The notes beneath the pieces were generated by a model, which saw only the letters and a program-made list of their open reading frames with translations, had not been told where the DNA came from and did no database searches. 64,000 bases of DNA from JAAZNO01 sp964508025 (GTDB lineage: Bacteria; Chloroflexota; Anaerolineae; B4-G1; SLSP01): the NCBI GenBank assembly GCA_964508025.1, contig CAZDSF010000001.1:76709-140708 (forward strand). Reading direction: 5' to 3'. Of this stretch, positions 24,508 to 31,847 are shown one piece after another. The position numbers and the translations under genes are program-made. Within the stretch, counting starts at the first letter, position 1; the number at the start of each line of letters is the position of its first letter.

Positions 24508-25413
24508 ATGTATCTCACCGGATTTGCCGACGAAGCCGCCGCCGATATTGCGGGGCAGATTCGCGCCACGCAGGCACTGGGTTGGCGCGCCATCGAATCC
24601 CGCAACGTGGATGGCGTCAACTTGCATGATCTTTCTGACGCGGCCTTTGACCGCGTTGCCGAGGCTCTGACTGAAGCGGGCGTTGTCATCAACTGCTTTG
24701 GCTCTGCTATCGGGAACTGGGGGAAATCGGTGCTCGACCCTTTCGAGATCACCCTGGCGGAGGTCGAACGGGCGATTCCGCGCATGAAACGCCTGGGAAC
24801 GCCGCTCATCCGCATCATGAGCTACGCTGTCTTGCCCGACCGTGAGCCGGATGACCAGCTGGAAGAGGAGCGTTTCCGGCGTCTGCGTCACATCCACGCC
24901 CTGTTCACCGATGCCGGCCTGACGCCCGTGCATGAGAACTGCATGAACTATGGCGGCATGAGCTGGCAACACACGCTGCGTTTACTCGATGCCGTGCCCG
25001 GCCTGAAGCTGGTCTTCGACACCGGAAATCCTGTCTTTACCGATGACCGCAGCAAGCCCAAACCCTATCCCAAGCAATCTGCGTGGGAGTTCTACACTCA
25101 CGTGAAGGAACATATCGCCTACATCCACATCAAGGATGGCGTCTGGGATCCGGTTTCCGGGCAGGTTGCCTACACCTATCCCGGCGAGGGGCAGGGCGAT
25201 GTCCGCCGCATTCTCACAGACCTGTTGGCGAGCGGCTACGATGGCGGCATCTCCATCGAGCCGCACATGACCATCGTGCACCATCACGGTGGAGGCGCTG
25301 CGCCAGAGGCCCAACGCTTCGAGAATTACGTTTCCTACGGGCGGCGCCTGGAACAACTGCTCGCAGAGATTCGGGCGGAGCTGCGCGGGGCGCGGCGCGC
25401 GGGGCGCGGGTGA
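24508..25413 (+). CDS. Sugar phosphate isomerase/epimerase (TIM barrel)
   Basis: 301 aa: 'GFADEAAADIAGQIRATQAL', 'AIESRNVDGVNLHDLSD', 'PVHENCMNYGGMSWQHT' with metal Glu, 'LVFDTGNPVF' with metal Asp, 'YIHIKDG' with His, and 'GGISIEPHM' with Glu. It is of the same superfamily as 22281-23081 but clearly diverged, so the two probably act on different intermediates. AGGAG lies 6 nt before the ATG. It is the last gene of the carbohydrate cluster; the next promoter starts 2 nt after its stop. Confidence 0.88.
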   Translation: MYLTGFADEAAADIAGQIRATQALGWRAIESRNVDGVNLHDLSDAAFDRVAEALTEAGVVINCFGSAIGNWGKSVLDPFEITLAEVERAIPRMKRLGTPLIRIMSYAVLPDREPDDQLEEERFRRLRHIHALFTDAGLTPVHENCMNYGGMSWQHTLRLLDAVPGLKLVFDTGNPVFTDDRSKPKPYPKQSAWEFYTHVKEHIAYIHIKDGVWDPVSGQVAYTYPGEGQGDVRRILTDLLASGYDGGISIEPHMTIVHHHGGGAAPEAQRFENYVSYGRRLEQLLAEIRAELRGARRAGRG

Positions 25414-25414
25414 A

Positions 25415-25442
25415 TTGACAACTGGTCTGCTAACGTTATAAT
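25415..25442 (+). promoter_or_regulatory. Consensus sigma70 promoter of the metal-transport operon
   Basis: TTGACA (25415-25420), 16-nt spacer, TATAAT (25437-25442). It directly follows the preceding stop codon and is 350 nt from the next start codon, so it makes a long leader RNA. Confidence 0.85.
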
Positions 25443-25448
25443 GCTGAG

Positions 25449-25791
25449 TATAAATAACTTCCAGTTTTCCAAATCATTGGGGTTACAACCAAAGCGAGTC
25501 TGTGATGTTTGAGCACGAAATCCAAGATATTGTAGATGAACCGGCGGAGCCGCCAAGTACGCGACAGGTTTCTAAGTTCATCTAGCAGGACAGACTGACA
25601 CCTCCAGATTCCCCGCCAGGGGAGTTGCAGGCCGCAGTTTGTTCTGCGGCCTGCATTTTTACGGGCATTCGGAGTGATCATTGCCTCGTTCCGAAGCCGC
25701 CAGCATCAGAAGCAACCAAGCGTGAATGCTTGCCTGTCGGTGAGCTGCGTGTGCGTTGGGCTTTTATTCTACAAATAGCGGGAGGTGTCTT
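25449..25791 (+). promoter_or_regulatory. Long structured 5' leader, possible cation-responsive attenuator
   Basis: About 340 nt with no convincing gene. It holds paired segments GATGAAC/GTTCATC (about 25540-25585), an inner GGCGGAGCCGCC, a CCCC-GCCA-GGGG hairpin (about 25608-25622), and then a perfect intrinsic terminator. Beyond that come further possible pairings (GCATTC/GAATGC, TTCGGA/TCCGAA, CAAGC/GCTTG) up to the ribosome site. I could not match the M-box or, with confidence, the yybP-ykoY consensus. A consensus promoter, leader and internal terminator ahead of a cation-transport operon suggest a metal riboswitch. Confidence 0.5.
25626..25660 (+). terminator. Perfect intrinsic terminator inside the leader
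   Basis: TGCAGGCCGCAG, TTTGTT loop and the exact complement, followed by TTTTT: a 12-bp GC-rich stem. It lies 132 nt before the start codon and after a strong promoter, the geometry of a regulated attenuator. Confidence 0.85.
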
Positions 25792-27051
25792 ATGTTGTAT
25801 TTCAGCCAGTTACAGGGCAAGCAGATCTGGGATGCCTGGAGCCAACCACTCGGCAAGTGCTCCGACCTCCTGATTGGCAATCTCGATCAGCCTTTCCCCG
25901 TGGTGCGCGCCATTGCGCTGAAGGGCGGGGGCGAAGACGAGCGTCTGATTCCTGCTTCACAAGTCAGCGGGCTTTTTCCCAGCATTGTTCTGAAAGTGCC
26001 CGCTGAGGAGCTCACCCCCTACACCCCCAAGGGCGATGAATTGCGGCTGGCCGATCGAGTGTTGGATCGCCAGATTGTGGATATTGACGGGCGGCGGGTC
26101 GTGCGCGTCAACGATGTGCAGTTGGCGCGCCGCCGCGAGCAGTTCTGCGTCACCGGCGTGGATGTGGGGGGCCAAGGGCTGCTGCGCCGTCTGGGATTGG
26201 AGCCGGTAGCGCAGGCGGTCGCCACGCGCTTGCGCCGTGAACTGCCGGCGCAGGTTATTCCCTGGGAGGATGTAGCCCCCATTCAGCAGGAAGACCCTTT
26301 GCGCCTGCGAATCTCCCGCGACAAAATCAGCCATCTACCGGCGGCGGATATTGCCGCCATTCTCAATGATCTGGACCGCCGCACCGGCGAGGCGCTGGTT
26401 ACAGCACTCGATAACGAGACGTTGGCGGATATGTTGGAGGAAAGCCCGGCAGAGGTGCAGGTGAACATCCTCTCGCAGCTTTCTCCGGAGCGCGCTGCCG
26501 ATGTGTTGGAGGAAATGGGCCCTGATGAGGCAGCGGACTTGTTGGCAGATCTGCCCGTGCACACTTCTGAGCAGTTGCTCGACTTGATGGAGGACGAGGA
26601 TGCCGAAGATGTGCGCGCATTGTTGGCTTATCCTGAGGATTCCGCCGGCGGGATCATGACCACCGAGTTTGCCCACGCACCTTGCGGCTTATGCGTGAGT
26701 GAAGTGTTGGACTATCTGCGTCATTCTGAGGATGCTCGCGATGATGAAGCGATGTACTATGTCTATCTGCTGGATGAGAGTAATGTGTTGCGTGGCGTGG
26801 TCAGCCTGCGTGATTTGGTGATGGCGGCGCCTGATTCGTGTCTGGAAGGATTGTTGGAGACCGATCCGGTGACGGTTGACCCGCTCACACCGCAGCATGA
26901 CGTGGCTTATTTGATTGCCAAGTACAATCTGCTGGCAGTGCCGGTGGTAGATCCAGAGACCGGCGTGATGTTGGGGATCGTCACGGTGGATGACGCCCTG
27001 GATGCGGTGTTGCCCACCGCCTGGAAGAAGCGCCTCCCCCGGTTCTTCTAA
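25792..27051 (+). CDS. PRC-barrel / MgtE N-domain / CBS-pair protein
   Basis: 419 aa with no transmembrane segment. Residues 1-70 and 80-150 look like two PRC-barrel-type beta domains ('DLLIGNLDQPFPVVRAI', 'LADRVLDRQIVDIDGRRVVRVNDV'). Residues about 180-285 are MgtE N-domain helices ('DIAAILNDLDRRTGEALV', 'SPERAADVLEEMGPDEAADLL'). Residues 290-415 are a CBS pair ('EDSAGGIMTTEF', 'VDPLTPQHDVAYLIAKYNLL', 'GIVTVDDALDAV'). In MgtE these domains sense Mg2+ and gate the channel; here the channel itself is a separate NRAMP-like protein 25 nt downstream, so this is probably its regulatory partner. GGGAGG precedes ATG 25792; the in-frame ATG at 25756 lacks a site. Confidence 0.88.
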   Translation: MLYFSQLQGKQIWDAWSQPLGKCSDLLIGNLDQPFPVVRAIALKGGGEDERLIPASQVSGLFPSIVLKVPAEELTPYTPKGDELRLADRVLDRQIVDIDGRRVVRVNDVQLARRREQFCVTGVDVGGQGLLRRLGLEPVAQAVATRLRRELPAQVIPWEDVAPIQQEDPLRLRISRDKISHLPAADIAAILNDLDRRTGEALVTALDNETLADMLEESPAEVQVNILSQLSPERAADVLEEMGPDEAADLLADLPVHTSEQLLDLMEDEDAEDVRALLAYPEDSAGGIMTTEFAHAPCGLCVSEVLDYLRHSEDARDDEAMYYVYLLDESNVLRGVVSLRDLVMAAPDSCLEGLLETDPVTVDPLTPQHDVAYLIAKYNLLAVPVVDPETGVMLGIVTVDDALDAVLPTAWKKRLPRFF

Positions 27052-27076
27052 TCTTCTGCCCCCTGTGAGGTGAGAC

Positions 27077-28342
27077 ATGAAAAAAGTACAGAATGGATTC
27101 AAACTACTTTTCGCGCGCCTGGGGATGTACCTGGCAATTCTGGGGCCGGGGCTGATCACTGCCAGCGCTGACAATGACGCTCCCGGTATTGCTACCTATT
27201 CCATGGCGGGTTCTACCTACGGGTATCGCTTCCTGTGGCTGTTGGTTATGGTAACGTTTGGCGAAGTGGTGGTGCAGGAGATGGCAGCGCGTATGGGCGC
27301 TGTCACCGGCAAAGGCGCCGCTGATCTGATCCGCGAACGCTTCGGCGTGAAGATGACGGCCTTTGCCATGCTGTGCCTGCTGCTGGCGAATCTCGGCACG
27401 ACGGTGGCCCAGTTTGCGGGTATCGCTGCCGGCACGGAGCTGTTCGGCCTCAGCCGCTACATCACCGTGCCGCTGGCGGCGTTGCTGGTGGGCTTCATTG
27501 TGCTGCGCGGCTCGTATCAGCACGTGGAAAAAGTGTTGCTGGTGCTTTGCCTTTCGGCGTTAAGCTACGTGGTGTCTGCCTTTATCATCAGCCCGCCGTG
27601 GATTGAGGTGTTGCAGAATGCCGTGGTGCCCGCCTTCGAACTCGATGCCGATTTCATCGTGGCCGTACTTGCCACCATCGGCACGACGATCACGCCCTGG
27701 GGCATCGTCTACATGCAGGCTTCGGTGGCGGATAAAGGCGTCAAATTGGAGGAATATCGCCTCACCCGTGTGGATGTGACCTTCGGAGCGGTGTGGGGAA
27801 ATATCGTCTCCGCCTTCATCATCATCTGCACGGCGGCGACGCTGTTCACGGTGGGAATCTCTGTGGAGACGGCGGAGCAGGCAGCAATGGCGCTCGAACC
27901 GTTGGTGGGCGTGGGGGCGCGGTACTTGTTCGCGGCGGGGTTGCTGGGCGCGTCATTGCTGGCGGCCTCTGTGCTGCCGCTTTCCACGGCCTACGCGGTC
28001 TGTGAGGCTTTTGGTTGGGAGCGGGGCCTCGATCAACGCCCGCGCGAAGCGCGCATCTTCTACGGCCTCTACGCGGGCATCATCGTCCTGAGCGTGCTGG
28101 TGGTGCTCATTCCGGGCATCCCGCTCTTCCCGCTGATGTGGCTCTCGCAATCCATGAACGCGATCCTGTTGCCGGTGTTGCTCGTTCTGGTGCTCAAGCT
28201 CGTCAACGACCGGCGTATCATGGGGGCCTGGACTAATTCACGGCTGCAAAATGGCTTTGTCTGGGCCCTCACCGTGGTGATTGGCCTGGTCACGCTCGTG
28301 CTGCTGGCATCGCCGCTGCTGGGCGTCCAGGCGCCGGTGTAG
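27077..28342 (+). CDS. NRAMP-related divalent cation transporter
   Basis: 421 aa with about 10-11 hydrophobic helices and the NRAMP core. In helix 1 the DPGN metal motif is replaced: 'GPGLITASADNDAPGIATY' has Asp32-Asn33-Asp34 and Pro36-Gly37. In helix 6 the MPH motif is T206-P207-W208, so the thioether ligand that favours Mn/Fe is missing. That recalls NRAMP-related magnesium transporters. The gene follows the CBS/MgtE-N gene by 25 nt in one operon with a shared leader. The substrate is inferred as Mg2+, with Mn2+ as the alternative. A ribosome site (GTGAGGTGAG) precedes the ATG. Confidence 0.85.
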   Translation: MKKVQNGFKLLFARLGMYLAILGPGLITASADNDAPGIATYSMAGSTYGYRFLWLLVMVTFGEVVVQEMAARMGAVTGKGAADLIRERFGVKMTAFAMLCLLLANLGTTVAQFAGIAAGTELFGLSRYITVPLAALLVGFIVLRGSYQHVEKVLLVLCLSALSYVVSAFIISPPWIEVLQNAVVPAFELDADFIVAVLATIGTTITPWGIVYMQASVADKGVKLEEYRLTRVDVTFGAVWGNIVSAFIIICTAATLFTVGISVETAEQAAMALEPLVGVGARYLFAAGLLGASLLAASVLPLSTAYAVCEAFGWERGLDQRPREARIFYGLYAGIIVLSVLVVLIPGIPLFPLMWLSQSMNAILLPVLLVLVLKLVNDRRIMGAWTNSRLQNGFVWALTVVIGLVTLVLLASPLLGVQAPV

Positions 28343-28345
28343 CAG

Positions 28346-28384
28346 AAAAAACGCGCGGCAGATGAGAAACCTCATCTGCCGCGC
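28346..28384 (-). terminator. Intrinsic terminator (14-bp perfect stem)
   Basis: GCGCGGCAGATGAG, AAAC loop and its exact complement (28353-28384). On the minus strand it is followed by six U residues (A-run 28346-28351), so it best ends the methyltransferase transcript. For the plus-strand NRAMP gene the tail is only weakly T-rich, but the stem may serve both. Confidence 0.88.
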
Positions 28385-28393
28385 ATCGCGTTT

Positions 28394-29083
28394 CTATCTA
28401 TACCAGATCCCCGTGCATTCTGGCAGAATTGGCGGATCGAGGCTGATGAGGCGGTCGGTCATATCCTCGTGGAAGAAGAAGGTGCTCAGCTCCCGCGCCT
28501 CTTCCACAGATGCAAAGCGGTAATCAGTGCGAATCCAACTGCGTGTGAAACCCGCTTCGTCTTCCAGGTAAGCGAAGTATGGGAGCAGCACCTTCGGCGG
28601 GGTGGGGGTCTCGTGGCCTGTGCCCAGCGTTTCCAGAATGATGAGCTTGCCGCCGGGACGCAGCACGCGGCTCAGTTCCGCGAGCGCCTTGCCGAGCTCC
28701 GCGCGCCAGTCCTCCTCCCATACCACGGTGTAGACCACGCTCCAGCCGGCGAGCACAATATCCGCTGAGGCGTCCTCCGTGGGCAGCTGCCGGTGATCGG
28801 CAACCGCCGTGCGCCAATGGGTGAATCCTCCCGCCTGCAACCTATCAGCGGCGATTTCCAGCATGTGCGCGGAGCTATCAAAGGCGCAGAGCGAGCGCGC
28901 GAATGGCGCGACCAGGCACGCGAGCCGCCCCGTGCCCGCGCCGGAGTCAATGATATCGCATCCTTCCAGCGGCGCGATGCGGCGCAGCGCCGCCAGGATG
29001 TTCCCCTCGTAATCTTCCCGCGAGACCAGCTGCTCATAGCGGTCGGCGTGCTTCTGATAGACCTCAGCGTAATGATCGGGCAT
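28394..29083 (-). CDS. Class I SAM-dependent methyltransferase
   Basis: 229 aa: motif I 'DIIDSGAGTGRLACLVAPFA', motif II acidic residue in 'CAFDSSAHMLEIA', then 'ADIVLAGWSVVYTV' and 'LSRVLRPGGKLIILETLG', the standard Methyltransf_11/25 core. The C-terminus has no extra domain, suggesting a small-molecule substrate. AGGAGGGAAACG precedes the ATG. It lies 13 nt downstream of a URO-D-fold gene on the same strand and is probably co-transcribed, so methyl-group chemistry may be shared. Confidence 0.9.
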   Translation of the reverse strand: MPDHYAEVYQKHADRYEQLVSREDYEGNILAALRRIAPLEGCDIIDSGAGTGRLACLVAPFARSLCAFDSSAHMLEIAADRLQAGGFTHWRTAVADHRQLPTEDASADIVLAGWSVVYTVVWEEDWRAELGKALAELSRVLRPGGKLIILETLGTGHETPTPPKVLLPYFAYLEDEAGFTRSWIRTDYRFASVEEARELSTFFFHEDMTDRLISLDPPILPECTGIWYR

Positions 29084-29096
29084 CGTTTCCCTCCTG

Positions 29097-30206
29097 TTAT
29101 TCTTCTACTATGCGGCTCGCGCCATACATCGCCAGGATGTTCTCCGTGGGCACGTCGTTTTGGATGTAGTGGGCTGCCGAAAGCACGTAGCCCCCGCCAC
29201 GCCCAAGGATGTTGCACAGGCGGCGCACTTCGGCTTGCACTTGCTCCGGTGCGCCGCGCGGCAGCAGCTCCTGCAAATCCACCCCGCCGTGGAAGGCGAT
29301 TTGCTGCCCGAAGTCATCCTTGAGCCGTTGCGGCTCCATGCCTTTAGCCTGGGGTTGCAGCGGATTGAGCACGTCAATGCCCAGCTCGCGGATGAGATCG
29401 GGGATCAGCGGGAAGATGGCGCCGCAGGAGTGGTACATCAGCTTGACCTGCGGCGGCGCGGCCTGCCGAATCGCGGCGTTGAGGCGCTGATGCCGGGGCA
29501 TGATGTGCTTCCGCCACATGCGCGGCGACATGAGCAGCCCGTGCTGGTGCGCTACATCATCCCAGGTGTAGATCATATCCACGCGCCCCTCGGCGGCTTG
29601 CAGCAGACGGGTGACGTTGGCGATGTAGAGATCCGTGATCCCGTCCATGATGGCGCAGGGCACTTCGGGATTCTCCGCCAAGTCTACGAGGAAGCGCTCC
29701 ATACCGAGCAAGCCCCACGAGCGCTCAAAGATGCCGCCAAGGTCGTAGCAGATGAAGTAGTCATCCTCCGCAGCAAAGGCGTCGAGTTGGGCGCGCACGG
29801 CGTCCATGTCCCAATACTCGGTGCGGGGCCAGTCCCACGCGCGCACATCGTCGTCGGTGCGCGCCTCGGCTAAAGGATAGCCGGCATATTCATGGTAGAC
29901 GCCGAATTCGTGGCGCACTTCCTTGCGCCACATGCCGTAGGCATCCACAGTGACGCCGCCCGGCAGCGTGCGCTGGGGGCCCACATACGCCGGCGCCGCC
30001 CAACGGATGTCCACCCGCAGGCGACGGAGCACCTCGGCCCACGAGACGCCGCCGAAATGCGCTTGCAGCCGCTGCTGCACTTCGGGCACGGCCCACAGAT
30101 CTACCGGCGTGCGGTCAGGCTGCTTATGTGCCAGCGCCATTCGTACGCGCGCGCGGGGCGACATCGCGCCCGGCCCCGGATCCTTGAATGCGATTGTTGT
30201 TGCCAT
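29097..30206 (-). CDS. URO-D/MtaA-type methyltransferase-fold protein
   Basis: 369 aa: 'RARVRMALAHKQPDRTPVDLW' N-terminus, 'YFICYDLGGIFERSWGLLGMERFLVDL', and 'VKLMYHSCGAIFPLIPDLIRELGIDVLNPLQP' carrying the HxCG zinc motif of cobamide-dependent methyltransferases, then 'IAFHGGVDLQELLPRG'. It is therefore more like MtaA/MtbA-type methyl transfer proteins than haem-pathway HemE. No corrinoid-protein gene is next to it. GGAGGG precedes the ATG. A methyltransferase gene follows. Confidence 0.85.
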   Translation of the reverse strand: MATTIAFKDPGPGAMSPRARVRMALAHKQPDRTPVDLWAVPEVQQRLQAHFGGVSWAEVLRRLRVDIRWAAPAYVGPQRTLPGGVTVDAYGMWRKEVRHEFGVYHEYAGYPLAEARTDDDVRAWDWPRTEYWDMDAVRAQLDAFAAEDDYFICYDLGGIFERSWGLLGMERFLVDLAENPEVPCAIMDGITDLYIANVTRLLQAAEGRVDMIYTWDDVAHQHGLLMSPRMWRKHIMPRHQRLNAAIRQAAPPQVKLMYHSCGAIFPLIPDLIRELGIDVLNPLQPQAKGMEPQRLKDDFGQQIAFHGGVDLQELLPRGAPEQVQAEVRRLCNILGRGGGYVLSAAHYIQNDVPTENILAMYGASRIVEE

Positions 30207-30231
30207 AGATTCCCTCCTTCAAGTTGAGCAG

Positions 30232-30345
30232 AGGAGCGGGGGAGCAAGGGAGCTGGGGAGATGGGGTGGTGGGATAGGGTGTTTGTTACCCATCACCCAT
30301 CACCCATCACCTATCACCCATTACTCCATCCACCGACCAGCTGAC
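30232..30345. repeat. G-rich/C-rich inverted spacer, 'gggtgatggg' and 'gggagctgggg' words
   Basis: The first half has GGGGGAGCAAGGGAGCTGGGG words and the second half has four copies of CCCATCA(C). Part of the left side (GGGGTGGTGGGATAGGGTG) can pair with the right, giving a long imperfect hairpin. Same words at 42480-42560, 52980-53050 and 53100-53155. Confidence 0.65.
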
Positions 30346-30352
30346 TCCCGAC

Positions 30353-31696
30353 TTATGACTGCCTCCACAACCACGCCAAATCCGCTTCTTTTTCCACGGC
30401 GCGGCGCATCAGGGCGCGCCCGCGTTCCTGCGCCAACAGCGCCAGTTCGGTTTCGTCGGCGGTGAGCAGATGCCCGCCCTGCACTACGATCTGCCCGTTG
30501 ACGATGACGGTGTCCACATCCCGCCCCGTGCAGGCGTAGACGATGTTATCGAGCAGCGAATACGTCGGCGCGGCGTGCAGCCCGCGCATATCGAGCATGA
30601 CCAGGTCCGCCAGGTAGCCGGGAATCAGCGCGCCGAGCCGGTCGCCCATACCAATAGCGGCGGCGGCATCCACGGTGACCATTTCCAGGATTTTGGCGGC
30701 GGGCAGCGCTTCGGGATCGCCCGTGAGCTGCTTCTGCGATGCGCCCGCGATGCGCAACTCGCCCACCAGATTCATCTCGTTGTTGCTGGTGACGCAATCC
30801 GTGCCGATGAGCACGCCCACACCGCGCTGCAATAGCTCCCAGGCGCGCTGCGGCTTTCCGTGCAGCGCGTGGCCCATGGGGCAATAGATGGGGTGCGCGC
30901 CGGTCGCGGCGAACAAGTCCATTTCCGCATCATCAATGTAGATGCAGTGCGCGGCGAGGACATCCGGCCCCAGGAAGCCGCTTTCGTGCAGGAAGGCGAC
31001 GCAGCCCATGCCGAAGCGCTCTTGAATATAATCGCGCTCGCGGCGGCTCTGCGCCAGGTGCAGGTGCAGGCCCACACCCTCTTCGGTGGCGATTTGCCGC
31101 AGCCGCGCCAGCCATGCGGGATCCACGGTGTCGCTGGCGTGCGGCGCGAGCCACGGCGTTACCAGGGGATGGCGGCCCTTCCAGCGCCGGACGAAGTCAA
31201 TGCCCTCTTCCAATTCTTGCTCGCCGGTGAAGGGGCCGAGGCGGCTCATGATGGTGTGTCCCAGCACGCCCCGCAGTCCCAGCTGGATGGTGGCTTGCGC
31301 AACGCCTTCTATATGGAAGTAGTGATCCACCACGCAGGTGGCGCCGCCCAGCAATGCCTCCGCGCCGCCGATGAGCGCGCCGACGGCGATGTCCTCGTGC
31401 GTGAGACCGCGCTCCACGGGCCACATCACCCGGTACAGCCCTTCGGGCACGGCGAGCGTGATGCCCTTTTGCAGGCTCATGGCGATGTGCGTGTGGGCAT
31501 TGATGAGGCCCGGCAGCACCACCTTGCCCCGCCCGTCGAGGCGTTCCGCATCGGGGAATTGGGCGCGCAGGTCGGCGCCTACGCCGATGGCGGCGATGCG
31601 CTCTCCCACCACAGCCAACGTCGCCTCGGTGAGAATCTCCCGCTGCGCGTTCATCGTCACCAGCGTTGTGTTTTCGATCAACAGGGGTTTTTCCAT
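30353..31696 (-). CDS. ATZ/TRZ-family amidohydrolase (nucleoside/base deaminase-like)
   Basis: 447 aa. The metal site is complete: His-x-His in 'INAHTHIAMSLQKG', His in 'HLHLAQSR', His in 'LAAHCIYIDDAEM', Asp in 'GTDCVTSNNEMN'. The C-terminus has 'GTLADLVMLD'-type closing strands ('PGYLADLVMLDMRGLHAA'). The family deaminates SAH, MTA, guanine, 8-oxoguanine or triazines, and this position at the end of a nucleoside island favours a purine base or nucleoside. AGGAG lies 8 nt before ATG 31696; the longer start at 31786 runs through a repeat. Paralogues lie at 53156 and 57294. Confidence 0.88.
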   Translation of the reverse strand: MEKPLLIENTTLVTMNAQREILTEATLAVVGERIAAIGVGADLRAQFPDAERLDGRGKVVLPGLINAHTHIAMSLQKGITLAVPEGLYRVMWPVERGLTHEDIAVGALIGGAEALLGGATCVVDHYFHIEGVAQATIQLGLRGVLGHTIMSRLGPFTGEQELEEGIDFVRRWKGRHPLVTPWLAPHASDTVDPAWLARLRQIATEEGVGLHLHLAQSRRERDYIQERFGMGCVAFLHESGFLGPDVLAAHCIYIDDAEMDLFAATGAHPIYCPMGHALHGKPQRAWELLQRGVGVLIGTDCVTSNNEMNLVGELRIAGASQKQLTGDPEALPAAKILEMVTVDAAAAIGMGDRLGALIPGYLADLVMLDMRGLHAAPTYSLLDNIVYACTGRDVDTVIVNGQIVVQGGHLLTADETELALLAQERGRALMRRAVEKEADLAWLWRQS

Positions 31697-31726
31697 GGTT
31701 GTTGCTCCTTTGGAAATTGAAATCAG

Positions 31727-31846
31727 TTCGTAGTGAGCAGAGAGCCGTAAGCCAGTTCCGTATATTGGACGCAGATCAGAAGCCAAAAATGCGAGATAAG
31801 AAAATCTGCGTCATTCGTAGCCTCTGCGAAATCCGCGTCCGGAAAT
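31727..31846. repeat. 'gtgagcag' and 'atctgcgt' spacer
   Basis: GTAGTGAGCAGAGAGCC words, then a GGACGCAGATC ... AAATCCGCGTCC inverted block (about 31770-31840). The block ends next to the stop codon of the upstream permease gene. Confidence 0.65.
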
Positions 31847-31847
31847 T

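Noticed and set aside
25505..25516. DeoR-like half-site GATGTTTGA in the metal leader
   Set aside because: Single half-site without an inverted partner; expected by chance.
25600..25770. yybP-ykoY (Mn2+) riboswitch
   Set aside because: GGGGAGTTGC and GGTGAG resemble parts of the motif but the conserved loop sequences could not be aligned; left as an unassigned leader.
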